From contig CAJMRL010000025.1 in NCBI GenBank assembly GCA_905215805.1, forward strand, positions 1 to 34,035: DNA of 34,035 nucleotides, read 5' to 3'. Source of the stretch: an uncultured bacterium (GTDB taxonomy: Bacteria > Bacillota > Clostridia > UBA1381). This document shows positions 1-8,340 of the stretch, piece after piece. The notes under the pieces are model-generated. The model was given only the letters and a program-made list of their open reading frames with translations, was not told the origin of the DNA and did not search any database. The position numbers and the translations under genes are program-made. Numbering within the stretch: position 1 is the stretch's first letter; every line of letters begins with the position of its first letter.

Positions 1-84
1 GATAACGGTGAAATTTTTTAGATTAATTTTGTAACACATCATTGACAAACCTACATAGTAACTAATAATTTTTTATATTTTATA

Positions 85-113
85 TTGACAAAATGCTTTG
101 TGCATGGTAAAAT
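85..113 (+). promoter_or_regulatory. sigma-A promoter of tRNA-Arg
   Basis: TTGACA at 85-90 and TAAAAT at 108-113 are separated by 17 bp. The tRNA begins 12 bp after the -10. A further TTGACA at 42-47 lies inside a 21-bp stretch (33-53) that also occurs, inverted, at 25431-25451. Confidence 0.8.
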
Positions 114-124
114 ATACTCGGTAT

Positions 125-198
125 GCACATGTAGCTCAGCTGGATAGAGCACAAGATTCCGATTCTTGGTGCCGCGGGTTCAAATCCTGTCATGTGCG
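125..198 (+). tRNA. tRNA-Arg (anticodon CCG)
   Basis: A full cloverleaf can be drawn. The acceptor stem is GCACATG (125-131) with CATGTGC (191-197), and the discriminator is G198. The anticodon stem is CAAGA/TCTTG with loop TTCCGAT, giving anticodon CCG, which reads the Arg codon CGG. The T arm has the TTCAAAT loop. CCA is not encoded; the sequence continues GTTATAG. A promoter lies directly upstream and an intrinsic terminator directly downstream, so it is a single-gene transcription unit. Confidence 0.95.
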
Positions 199-204
199 TT
201 ATAG

Positions 205-237
205 AAAACGGCTTACCTATGCGGGTAAGCCGTTTTT
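205..237 (+). terminator. intrinsic terminator after tRNA-Arg
   Basis: Thirteen-base perfect stem AAAACGGCTTACC / GGTAAGCCGTTTT with a 6-nt loop (218-223), and the right arm runs into a T5 tract. Confidence 0.9.
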
Positions 238-324
238 GGCTGTAGACAAAATACTATACAAACACCTTAATTTGTGATATAATATAAATATCAAGAATTG
301 AGGTGTTTTGTTGATGAAAAGACG

Positions 325-465
325 GTATTTATTGACGGAATGCACATAAAAGCAAGCGTCAACAAACGTAAATCAGCAAGAAAATCAGTACCTGTTCAGG
401 CAAAAAAACACCGCACAGAACAATATTCTGCACGGCGCGAAAAATATGAAATTGATTGGAATTAA
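325..465 (+). pseudogene. relic of an IS1182-like transposase
   Basis: A 46-codon reading frame without a proper start encodes VFIDGMHIKASVNKRKSARK followed by a basic stretch and a stop. The VFIDGTHIKA-ANKKK type motif surrounds a catalytic Asp in IS1182/IS4-group transposases, which are normally around 450-550 aa, so this is a small internal fragment. Upstream (260-312) are a short promoter-like AT-rich stretch and an imperfect inverted repeat, CAAACACCT with AGGTGTTTTG, which may be the remains of the element's 5' end. From 466 to 594 I see only AT-rich DNA with a weak 6-bp hairpin (555-572). Family assignment rests on the motif only. Confidence 0.55.
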
Positions 466-594
466 ATTATATCATAAAAGGCATAAAATGTCAATATAAA
501 TTGCAAAATTTGTAATTTATTTTTGGAAAGACGTGAAACAATAATGTATCCATCAGCATTAAATAAAATGCTATTAACAATTTTTATCGTACCA

Positions 595-623
595 TTGACA
601 AAAATCTGAACATATGCTATAAT
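595..623 (+). promoter_or_regulatory. consensus sigma-A promoter of the rex-uvr cluster
   Basis: TTGACA (595-600), 17-bp spacer, TATAAT (618-623), both hexamers perfect. The expected transcription start, about 630, lies just before the Rex box at 635-652, so bound Rex would block initiation or early elongation. Confidence 0.9.
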
Positions 624-634
624 GAGTTAAGATA

Positions 635-652
635 TTGTTATTAACTTAACGA
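635..652 (+). promoter_or_regulatory. Rex operator (autoregulatory)
   Basis: TTGTTATTAACTTAACGA fits the clostridial Rex site TTGTTAA-N4-TTAACAA with one mismatch in each 7-base arm. It sits between the -10 of a consensus promoter and the rex start codon. Known family behaviour is that Rex binds when NADH/NAD+ is low and is released by NADH. Autoregulation, and extension of control to the downstream uvr genes, is inferred from position. Confidence 0.8.
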
Positions 653-666
653 AGGGATCGTAAAAA

Positions 667-1308
667 ATGGCTGATAGAGAAAAGAAAGTTCCGGCAGTTG
701 TTATAAAGCGTCTGCCGAGATATTACCGTTATTTAGGAGAGCTTCTCAAGCAAGGAACAACAAGGATTTCATCGAATGCTCTTAGTCAGAAAATGAATGT
801 CACAGCATCTCAGATAAGACAGGATTTTAACTATTTCGGAGGCTTTGGTCAACAAGGATATGGTTATAATGTGGAATCCCTGTATAAGGAGATAGGAGAT
901 ATTCTCGGTCTTAACGATGGAGATACGATGATAATAGTGGGAGCAGGAAATTTGGGACGTGCCCTTGCAAATCATAATACATTTGAAAAAAGAGGGTTTC
1001 ATTTAGTCGGTATTTTTGATATTGACAAACGAATAATAGGTTCAACGATCAATGGAATAAGAGTGCGTTCGACTGATGATCTCGAAAATTTTGTAAGAAA
1101 TAACCGTGTAGACATAGGAATATTGACACTTCCGAGAGCAGCCGTTCAGGAAACAGCGGAATTGCTTGCGGATGCCGGTGTAAAAGGTTTGCTGAATTTT
1201 TCATATATGGAGCTTCGGCTGCCAAAGAATATAGCAGTATCAAATGTACATTTGTCGGATCCGCTTATGTTCCTTTCGTATGAAATAAAAAAAGGCAGGG
1301 AAGAATGA
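667..1308 (+). CDS. rex: redox-sensing transcriptional repressor Rex
   Basis: This is a 213-aa protein, the usual Rex length. The N-terminal winged helix (about 1-80) contains the typical KRLPRYYRYL and the recognition stretch SQIRQDFNYFGGFGQQGYGY. A Rossmann domain follows with VGAGNLGRAL at 91-100, the NAD(H)-binding glycine loop, and a C-terminal domain-swap helix near MFLSYEIKKG. Rex senses the NADH/NAD+ ratio and represses fermentation and anaerobic genes. The start at 667 has an AAGGG sequence about 10 bases upstream. It is first in a + strand cluster, and the next ORF overlaps its stop by four bases (ATGA), implying translational coupling. Confidence 0.96.
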   Translation: MADREKKVPAVVIKRLPRYYRYLGELLKQGTTRISSNALSQKMNVTASQIRQDFNYFGGFGQQGYGYNVESLYKEIGDILGLNDGDTMIIVGAGNLGRALANHNTFEKRGFHLVGIFDIDKRIIGSTINGIRVRSTDDLENFVRNNRVDIGILTLPRAAVQETAELLADAGVKGLLNFSYMELRLPKNIAVSNVHLSDPLMFLSYEIKKGREE

Positions 1309-2123
1309 AAGTAATAGCATTTGTAGGTCCAAGCGGTACAGGAAAAAGCTATCGTTCGGTTATAGTTTCAAAACAATATGGCGCAGATGCGATGATAGAT
1401 GACGGGCTTTTGGTATCAAACGGAAAAGTTTTAGCAGGCAGCTCAGCCAAAAGGCAGCCAACAAAGATAGCGTCTGTCAAACATGCGCTGTTCATGCTCA
1501 ATTGGCAATGTGAAGAGGTGAGGCAGGCTCTCGCAGCAAATAATATAAAATGCTTGATGATTCTTGGTACCTCCGATGGAATGGTTGAGAAAATTGCAAA
1601 CAATATAGGCGTAGGACCTATTGAACAGACAATACGCATAGAAGATGTGGCATCAGAGAAAGAAATAGAGCTTGCACATAAAATGCGGATAAATGAAGGT
1701 AAACATGTCATACCTGTTCCTACATTTGAAATTAAACAGGATTTTTCAGGGTATTTTATTCACCCGTTAAGGCATTTTCAGAAAAACCTGGACAGCAGCG
1801 GAGATATGATAGAAAACGAAAAGTCTATTGTTCGACCAACGTTTAGTTATATGGGAGATTATACAATATCTGATAATGTAATTATAGATATTGCTTCATA
1901 TGAGGCAATGAAAATTCCCGGAGTATCAAAGGTGCAGAATATAAATTTGCGCAAAACTAAACACGGAGTACATATAGATACAACATTAATAATAAAATAT
2001 GGTGTAAACATATATGAAACATGCCGTAAAGTGCAGCTTGCAATAAGAGATAACGTTGAAAAATATACGTCTGTAAACGCACGTAGAGTGCATGTATTAG
2101 TAAGAAATTTAAGCAGGACATAA
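1305..2123 (+). CDS. P-loop ATPase fused to an Asp23/Gls24 domain
   Basis: The 272-aa protein begins with a Walker A motif, GPSGTGKS at 8-15, and the first ~170 residues look like a compact nucleotide-binding domain (VKHALFMLNWQCEEVRQAL, then KCLMILGTSDGMV). From about residue 185 (MGDYTISDNVIIDIASYEAM) to the end it matches the Asp23/Gls24 alkaline-shock domain, which is usually a stand-alone ~110-aa envelope or stress protein. It overlaps rex by four bases. Its molecular role is unknown to me. Candidates are a GTP/ATP-gated envelope-stress factor or an adaptor. I see the motifs directly; the function is not established from them. Confidence 0.75.
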   Translation: MKVIAFVGPSGTGKSYRSVIVSKQYGADAMIDDGLLVSNGKVLAGSSAKRQPTKIASVKHALFMLNWQCEEVRQALAANNIKCLMILGTSDGMVEKIANNIGVGPIEQTIRIEDVASEKEIELAHKMRINEGKHVIPVPTFEIKQDFSGYFIHPLRHFQKNLDSSGDMIENEKSIVRPTFSYMGDYTISDNVIIDIASYEAMKIPGVSKVQNINLRKTKHGVHIDTTLIIKYGVNIYETCRKVQLAIRDNVEKYTSVNARRVHVLVRNLSRT

Positions 2124-2125
2124 CA

Positions 2126-2153
2126 GGGTTGTTTCATTATGGAACAGCCCTTT
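2126..2153 (+). other. stem-loop at the uvrB start (attenuator or start-site occlusion)
   Basis: GGGTTGTTTC (2126-2135) pairs with GGAACAGCCC (2141-2150), 10 bp including G-T pairs, loop ATTAT. It is followed by only three Ts, so it would be a weak terminator. The upstream ATG (2139-2141) and its only SD-like sequence (AGGG) are buried in this hairpin. Confidence 0.5.
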
Positions 2154-4133
2154 AACAATAGAACTATGGATAGATTTGAACTTATATCAGAATATGAACC
2201 AAGAGGCGACCAGCCTAAAGCCATTGCTACGCTTGTTGACGGCGTAAAACGCGGAGAAAAATTCCAGACTCTTCTTGGTGTAACAGGGTCCGGAAAAACA
2301 TTTACTATGGCAAATATCATAGCTCAGGTAAATAAGCCGACAATTGTGCTTGCACATAATAAAACTCTTGCTGCACAGCTTTGCAGTGAGTTTAAAGAAT
2401 TTTTTCCGAACAATTGTGTGGAATTTTTTGTTTCATACTATGATTACTATCAGCCTGAGGCATATATTCCTCAGACAGATACATTTATAGAAAAAAATTC
2501 GATGACAAATGAAGAACTTGATAAGCTCAGGCACAGTGCGACATTTGCTTTGTTAGAGAGAAAAGATGTGCTTATAGTGTCATCAGTATCATGTATTTAT
2601 GGATTAGGAGATCCTGATGACTATAAAAATCTCATGTTAAGTCTTAGAGTCGGTATGGTAAAAGACAGGGATGAGATTTTGAAAAAGCTTGTTGAGATGC
2701 AGTATGAGCGTAACGATATAAATTTTGTAAGAAATAAATTTCGTGTACGCGGAGATGTAGTAGAAATTTTTCCGTCAAATAACGGAGAAAATGCCATAAG
2801 GGTGGAGTTCTTTGGCGATGAAATTGACCGTATATGTGAAGTTAATGTGGTAACCGGTGAAATTATCGGGACTCGTCAGCATGCAGTTATTTCTCCGGCA
2901 TCGCATTATGTAACCACAAATGAAAAAATGCTTGCAGCAATGGCAGCAATAGAGCTTGAAATGGAAGAGCGCGTTAAATACTTTAAAGATAGAGATATGC
3001 TCATAGAAGCACAGAGGATTGAGCAAAGAACCAGATATGATCTCGAAATGATGCAGGAAATAGGCTTTTGTCAGGGCATAGAAAATTATTCGCGTCATAT
3101 AAGCGGCAGAGAACCGGGAAGTGCACCGTTTACGCTGTTAGATTATTTTCCGGATGATTATCTTATGATAATAGATGAGTCGCATGTTACCATCCCACAG
3201 GTAAGAGGAATGTATAACGGTGACAGAGCGAGAAAAGAAACGCTTATAAAATATGGATTTAGACTCCCGAGCGCGGCTGATAACAGACCCTTGAAGTTCG
3301 ATGAATTTGAGGCACGTTTGCATCAGGTAATTTTTACAAGCGCTACGCCTTCAACTTATGAGGCGGAGCATTCAACAGTTGTTGCTGAACAGGTTATACG
3401 TCCGACAGGATTGCTTGATCCGGAAATAACATTGAAACCTACTGAGCATCAGATAGACGATTTGATTAATGAGATAAACATACGTACGGAAAAGGGATTC
3501 CGAACACTTGTTACGACATTAACGAAAAAAATGGCCGAAGATCTTACAGAATATTTCAAAGGTATAGGCATAAAAGTAACATATATGCATTCAGATATAA
3601 CAACAATAGAGCGTGCTGAAATCATAAAAGATTTGAGAATGGGAAAATATGATGTATTGGTAGGAATAAATCTTTTAAGAGAGGGATTGGATATACCCGA
3701 AGTAGCGCTTGTTGCAATTTTGGATGCGGATAAGGAAGGCTTCCTGAGAAGTGAAATGTCTCTTATACAGACCATAGGAAGAGCTGCACGAAACAGTGAA
3801 GGCCATGTTATATTATATGCCGATACAATAACCGGTTCTATGCGCCGGGCGATGGATGAAACAGCAAGGCGAAGAGAGATCCAGAAAAAATATAATGAGG
3901 AGCATGGCATTGTTCCTCAAACAATAAAGAAAGATATTCGTGATGTTATAGAATCCATGAAGGCTGTCGATGATGGTGAAGCTAAGACGAAATTTAAAGT
4001 TTCCGATTACGAAAAGATGATAGCCGGATTAACAGCCGAAATGATGAAAGCGGCAGAAAATCTTGAATTTGAACAAGCGGCGGAATTGCGTGACAGAATT
4101 AGGAAGATAGAAAAGGAGATATATAATAAATAA
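2139..4133 (+). CDS. uvrB: UvrABC excinuclease subunit B
   Basis: UvrB (664 aa as listed) is the damage-verification helicase of nucleotide excision repair. Visible motifs are Walker A GVTGSGKT (47-54), the beta-hairpin YYDYYQPEAYIPQTDTFIEK that clamps DNA, the DESH box (Walker B), helicase motif VI region LIQTIGRAARN, and a C-terminal UVR motif ending LEFEQAAELRDRIRKIEKE that contacts UvrC. The start is uncertain. The family normally begins MxxFxLxSxYxPxGDQP, which matches an internal ATG at 2166 (residue 10, MDRFELISEY). The ATG at 2139 lies in a hairpin loop. The next gene overlaps the stop by one base (TAATG). Confidence 0.97.
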   Translation: MEQPFNNRTMDRFELISEYEPRGDQPKAIATLVDGVKRGEKFQTLLGVTGSGKTFTMANIIAQVNKPTIVLAHNKTLAAQLCSEFKEFFPNNCVEFFVSYYDYYQPEAYIPQTDTFIEKNSMTNEELDKLRHSATFALLERKDVLIVSSVSCIYGLGDPDDYKNLMLSLRVGMVKDRDEILKKLVEMQYERNDINFVRNKFRVRGDVVEIFPSNNGENAIRVEFFGDEIDRICEVNVVTGEIIGTRQHAVISPASHYVTTNEKMLAAMAAIELEMEERVKYFKDRDMLIEAQRIEQRTRYDLEMMQEIGFCQGIENYSRHISGREPGSAPFTLLDYFPDDYLMIIDESHVTIPQVRGMYNGDRARKETLIKYGFRLPSAADNRPLKFDEFEARLHQVIFTSATPSTYEAEHSTVVAEQVIRPTGLLDPEITLKPTEHQIDDLINEINIRTEKGFRTLVTTLTKKMAEDLTEYFKGIGIKVTYMHSDITTIERAEIIKDLRMGKYDVLVGINLLREGLDIPEVALVAILDADKEGFLRSEMSLIQTIGRAARNSEGHVILYADTITGSMRRAMDETARRREIQKKYNEEHGIVPQTIKKDIRDVIESMKAVDDGEAKTKFKVSDYEKMIAGLTAEMMKAAENLEFEQAAELRDRIRKIEKEIYNK

Positions 4134-4513
4134 TGGACTATAAATTACAGGCACAGATTGTAAAAATAATAACAGATCATATCTTAACTCCGGTAATATA
4201 TATGGACAAACATGAAAATGAGATTGACTTTATATGTTTTTGTGATATGAATATCAATCTCGACATCATTTGTGAAACAGAGGAAAAGCTTACGTGGATT
4301 TTGAACAAAAGGGCTGTTATAGCGGATATACGTGAGTATTGTGAGGCTGAAAGAATAGAAATTATCAATGAAGCAGAAATTATATATTCAGAAAATCAGG
4401 TGATAGAAAGGCTTTTGGCTTTTTGTGTTGCAGATGAATTTCATAAGTTTACCGTTCAGAAGGACGAAGCGGTTCGACGGTATCATGATTGTGGTACAGC
4501 ATATATACAGTGA
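4133..4513 (+). CDS. conserved-looking small protein between uvrB and uvrA, unknown function
   Basis: The 126-aa acidic protein has no signal peptide or membrane segment. Its start overlaps the uvrB stop (TAATG) and its stop TGAGG provides the SD region of uvrA, so it is tightly embedded in the operon. The pattern in residues 25-90 (IDFICFCDMNINLDIICETEEKLTWILNKRAVIADI) vaguely recalls the small nucleotidyltransferase (MNT)-like fold that defines 'which relative/which residue' pairs such as D-x-D, but a clear GSxxxG-D-x-D motif is not present. I therefore give no function. Position suggests an accessory role linked to UvrA/UvrB expression, which is inference only. Confidence 0.7.
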   Translation: MDYKLQAQIVKIITDHILTPVIYMDKHENEIDFICFCDMNINLDIICETEEKLTWILNKRAVIADIREYCEAERIEIINEAEIIYSENQVIERLLAFCVADEFHKFTVQKDEAVRRYHDCGTAYIQ

Positions 4514-4521
4514 GGTAACAA

Positions 4522-7353
4522 ATGGAAAAAAATATAAAAATTCAAGGAGCAAGAGTTCATAATTTAAAGAATATATCATTAGAAATACCAAGAGAAAAAT
4601 TGATAGTTTTAACGGGGCTGTCAGGCTCCGGCAAATCATCTCTTGCTTTTGACACTATTTATGCAGAAGGGCAGCGCCGTTATGTCGAGTCGCTGTCATC
4701 ATATGCGAGACAATTTCTTGGACAGATGGATAAACCGGATGTTGACTATATAGAGGGTCTTTCTCCGGCAATCAGTATTGATCAAAAGACGACATCAAAA
4801 AATCCGCGCTCAACTGTCGGAACGGTTACGGAAATATATGATTATTTGCGTCTTTTATATGCCAGAATTGGAATACCGCATTGTCCGAAATGCGGAAAAG
4901 AAGTTAAAAAGCAGACCATAGATCAAATTGTAGATCAGGTGATTTCTCTTGGGGAAGGAACAAGGATACAAATACTTGCACCGGTTGTTCGCGAAAAAAA
5001 AGGAGAGCATAAAAAAGTATTTGAAAATGCGAAAAAGAATGGTTATGTACGTTTGCGTGTAGATGGAGAGGTATATGACATTTCTGAAGTCCCTTCTCTG
5101 CAAAAAACACATAAGCATACAATAGAAATAGTTATAGACCGTTTGATAATAAGAGAAGATATTATAAAGCGTCTTACTGATTCTATCGAAACTGCTTTTA
5201 TGTTAACAGGGGATCTTATAGCAGTGGACGTTATAGGAAAGGAGCTTTTAGTTTTCAGTCAGGATTTTGCCTGCCCTGACTGCGGGATAAGCCTGCATGA
5301 GCTTTCTCCGAGAATGTTTTCATTTAATAATCCTTACGGAGCGTGCCCTCAGTGTGACGGATTAGGAATGCTGTCGAAGATAGACCCTAACCTTGTTATA
5401 GCGAATAAAGAAGTAGGACTGCTTGAAAAAGCAATATATTGCAGCGGCTGGGCTGCACCGGATATCGAAGACAGCATGGCACATATGTATTATACGGCTT
5501 TGGCTAAGCATTACAATTTTGATATAAACACCCCATGGAAGGATCTGCCTGATGATATAAAAAATATAGTTTTATTCGGAAGCGGAAACGAAAAAATCGA
5601 AGTGGAGTTTGTGCGCCCGCATGGAAGAAAAGAGAAATATATGACTCCGTTTGAGGGTGTTGTTACAAATCTCGAAAGACGCTATCGGGAGACTACATCA
5701 GTATATACAAAGCACGATTTGGAGAGATATATAAATTATATTCCATGTTCAAAATGTCATGGAAAGCGCCTTAATGACGAGGTTTTGGCAGTTACTGTAG
5801 GCGGACTGAATATATATGAGCTTACGTGTATGTCAATATCAAAGGAAATGGAATTTTTTGATAATCTTGAGCTGACAGAGCACGAAGGGATTATAGCAAA
5901 TCAAATTCTTAAGGAGATAAAAGCGCGTCTGCAATTTTTGCTTGATGTTGGATTGGATTATCTTTCTCTTGCAAGATCATCCGGAACCTTATCCGGAGGA
6001 GAATCCCAAAGAATAAGACTCGCGACTCAGATAGGTTCCGGTCTTATGGGAGTAATGTATATACTTGATGAGCCATCGATAGGATTACATCAAAGAGATA
6101 ACGATAGACTTATAAGTACTCTAAAGCATTTAAGAGATATAGGAAATACGGTTATAGTGGTTGAACATGATACTGATACGATGTATGCGGCCGATCACAT
6201 TATAGATATAGGACCGGGAGCGGGAATAAATGGGGGAGAGCTTGTGGGGCAGGGAACGGTAGAGGATATTATACGTTCTCCTCGTTCTGTTACCGGAAAG
6301 TATCTGAGCGGAGAATTAAAAATAGAAATACCCTCTGAAAGAAGAAAGCCTACCGGCTGGATCGAAGTAAAGGGAGCAAAAGAAAATAATTTAAAAAATA
6401 TAAATGTAAAGTTTCCTTTAGGAGTATTTACTTGCGTTACGGGCGTTTCGGGCTCAGGAAAGTCTTCTTTGGTGAATGAAATACTGTATAAATCGTTAGC
6501 AAAAACTCTTAACCATGCGCATACACATCCCGGACTGCATAAGACTATTACGGGTATTGATAAGCTTGATAAAATTATAGACATAAATCAAAGCCCTATT
6601 GGAAGAACACCTCGCTCAAATCCCGCAACTTATACAAATCTTTTTAACGATATAAGAGAGGTTTTTGCTTCAACGAATGAGTCTAAAATCAGAGGCTATA
6701 ATGCCGGAAGATTTAGCTTTAATGTCAAAGGCGGACGATGCGAAGCGTGTGGCGGCGATGGTATAAAAAAGATTGAAATGCACTTTATGTCTGATATCTA
6801 TGTACCATGTGAGGTCTGCAAGGGGAAGAGATATAACAGAGAAACTCTTGAGGTTAAATATAAAGGAAAAAATATTTATGACGTTTTGGAGATGACGGTT
6901 GATGAGGGAGTAGAGTTTTTTGCAAATTTACCAAGATTAAAGAGAAAATTAGAAACTCTGCAAGATGTAGGTTTGGGATATATAAAACTCGGACAATCAT
7001 CAACGACTCTTTCGGGAGGAGAAGCTCAAAGGGTCAAGCTTGCAACGGAGCTGTCAAAACGGTCTACGGGAAAAACAATATATATTCTTGATGAACCTAC
7101 CACCGGTCTGCATACAGCAGATGTACACAAGCTTATAGATGTTTTAAATAAGCTTGTCGAGGGCGGTAACACGGTCGTTGTTATCGAGCATAATCTTGAT
7201 GTAATAAAAACAGCTGATTATATAATTGATTTAGGTCCTGAAGGCGGAGATAACGGCGGAACAATTGTTGCTCAGGGAACACCTGAGAGTGTTTCAGAAA
7301 ATGAACGCTCATATACGGGACAGTATATAAAGAAAATTTTGCAAGAAAATTAG
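4522..7353 (+). CDS. uvrA: UvrABC excinuclease subunit A
   Basis: This 943-aa protein is the full length for UvrA, the damage-sensing ABC-type ATPase that loads UvrB. The first Walker A is GLSGSGKSS (32-40). An insertion carries CPKCG and CPDCG...CPQC cysteines, and the first signature is LSGGESQR. The second Walker A is GVSGSGKSS, followed by the zinc module CEACGGDG...CEVCKGKR, second signature LSGGEAQR and ILDEPTTGLH. The start ATG is preceded by GAGGT that overlaps the upstream stop codon. It is the last gene of the rex cluster, and a strong terminator follows. Confidence 0.98.
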   Translation: MEKNIKIQGARVHNLKNISLEIPREKLIVLTGLSGSGKSSLAFDTIYAEGQRRYVESLSSYARQFLGQMDKPDVDYIEGLSPAISIDQKTTSKNPRSTVGTVTEIYDYLRLLYARIGIPHCPKCGKEVKKQTIDQIVDQVISLGEGTRIQILAPVVREKKGEHKKVFENAKKNGYVRLRVDGEVYDISEVPSLQKTHKHTIEIVIDRLIIREDIIKRLTDSIETAFMLTGDLIAVDVIGKELLVFSQDFACPDCGISLHELSPRMFSFNNPYGACPQCDGLGMLSKIDPNLVIANKEVGLLEKAIYCSGWAAPDIEDSMAHMYYTALAKHYNFDINTPWKDLPDDIKNIVLFGSGNEKIEVEFVRPHGRKEKYMTPFEGVVTNLERRYRETTSVYTKHDLERYINYIPCSKCHGKRLNDEVLAVTVGGLNIYELTCMSISKEMEFFDNLELTEHEGIIANQILKEIKARLQFLLDVGLDYLSLARSSGTLSGGESQRIRLATQIGSGLMGVMYILDEPSIGLHQRDNDRLISTLKHLRDIGNTVIVVEHDTDTMYAADHIIDIGPGAGINGGELVGQGTVEDIIRSPRSVTGKYLSGELKIEIPSERRKPTGWIEVKGAKENNLKNINVKFPLGVFTCVTGVSGSGKSSLVNEILYKSLAKTLNHAHTHPGLHKTITGIDKLDKIIDINQSPIGRTPRSNPATYTNLFNDIREVFASTNESKIRGYNAGRFSFNVKGGRCEACGGDGIKKIEMHFMSDIYVPCEVCKGKRYNRETLEVKYKGKNIYDVLEMTVDEGVEFFANLPRLKRKLETLQDVGLGYIKLGQSSTTLSGGEAQRVKLATELSKRSTGKTIYILDEPTTGLHTADVHKLIDVLNKLVEGGNTVVVIEHNLDVIKTADYIIDLGPEGGDNGGTIVAQGTPESVSENERSYTGQYIKKILQEN

Positions 7354-7371
7354 AAATGGTGCTTAATAAAT

Positions 7372-7414
7372 ACCGGTGCAAATAATAGCCTTAAGGCGTT
7401 TGCATCGGTTTTTT
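7372..7414 (+). terminator. intrinsic terminator after uvrA
   Basis: ACCGGTGCAAA pairs with TTTGCATCGGT (one G-T) and is followed by T6. The loop contains a second perfect palindrome, GCCTTAAGGC, so the hairpin may extend as a two-tier structure. Confidence 0.9.
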
Positions 7415-7476
7415 ATATTTTAAATACATATGTATAAAAAAATATACATAAACTTTCAATGGGGGTGATATATACA

Positions 7477-8175
7477 ATGAAATGCTCCAAGAATTTGTTG
7501 ATATCATGTATAATACTTTTGTCTATCGGCCTTATAATGGGATTAATATTACAGAAAAAAAGCGTAAAACCTGTTTTTAGCTCAAGTGAAACGATAAAAA
7601 TTTTAATTGATGCTGGACATGGAAGTCCTGATGGAGGGGCGGTCGGGACAGCAGGTACGATTGAAAAGGACATAAACTTATCTATCGCACAGAAATTAGG
7701 AGATATATTATCAGCGAATGGTTTTATTGTTGAATATACAAGAACAGGAGATGAAGGACTTCAGGATGAAAGTGCAAAAACAATACGTGATATGAAGCTG
7801 TCGGATATGAAAAAAAGGCGTGAATTAATGGGAAACAGCAAAGCGGATTTATTCATCAGTATACATATGAATTCGTTTACAAATCACAGCGCAAAGGGCT
7901 TGCATATATTCTACTCAGCTAAGCATGAAGAGATAATAAAACCTCTTGCAGAGAATATACAAGATCATATAGCAGAAATAACCGGGGCACAGGCGCATAC
8001 GGTAAAAACAGTATCGGAAAAGCTATTTCTTATGAAGGATCCGCCTCTTCCATGCATTTTAGCAGAATGCGGTTTTTTGTCTAATCCGGAAGAAGAAAAG
8101 CTTCTTTCCCAAGAGGAATATCAATCTAAAATCGCATGGTCAATGGCAGAAGCAATAGAAGAATTTTATAGTTAA
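7477..8175 (+). CDS. cwlD: N-acetylmuramoyl-L-alanine amidase, CwlD-like (Amidase_3)
   Basis: The 232-aa protein has a single N-terminal membrane or signal segment (about 7-25) and then an Amidase_3 domain. Zinc ligands and catalytic residues are visible: H48 in DAGHG, E63 in TIEKDINL, H130 in ISIHMN and E197 in LAECGFLSN. Size and architecture (anchor plus bare catalytic domain) fit CwlD, which strips stem peptides from muramic acid during spore-cortex muramic-lactam formation; a general cell-wall amidase is the alternative. I chose ATG 7477 because GGGGGTGAT lies 8-9 bases upstream. The in-frame ATG at 7459 precedes that SD. A 12-bp perfect palindrome (ATACATATGTAT, 7424-7435) lies upstream. 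Confidence 0.85.
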   Translation: MKCSKNLLISCIILLSIGLIMGLILQKKSVKPVFSSSETIKILIDAGHGSPDGGAVGTAGTIEKDINLSIAQKLGDILSANGFIVEYTRTGDEGLQDESAKTIRDMKLSDMKKRRELMGNSKADLFISIHMNSFTNHSAKGLHIFYSAKHEEIIKPLAENIQDHIAEITGAQAHTVKTVSEKLFLMKDPPLPCILAECGFLSNPEEEKLLSQEEYQSKIAWSMAEAIEEFYS

Positions 8176-8265
8176 AACAAATAAAATTATAAAAAAGTGC
8201 TAAAAAATAATATATTTCACAAAAGATTTTTATATAATTTGAATTGTTAATCTTTTCAAACTGTA

Positions 8266-8295
8266 TTGACGAAACACCCCCAAAAGGTGTATAAT
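8266..8295 (+). promoter_or_regulatory. promoter of serC-serA with inverted repeat in the spacer
   Basis: TTGACG (8266-8271), 18-bp spacer, TATAAT (8290-8295). Inside the spacer ACACC (8274-8278) faces GGTGT (8286-8290), a small operator-like dyad that would overlap bound RNA polymerase. No T-box or riboswitch fits in the short leader before 8341. Confidence 0.75.
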
Positions 8296-8340
8296 AATAT
8301 AAATAAGTTAATTTATATATTTTTTTGGAGGTAGTTTCAG

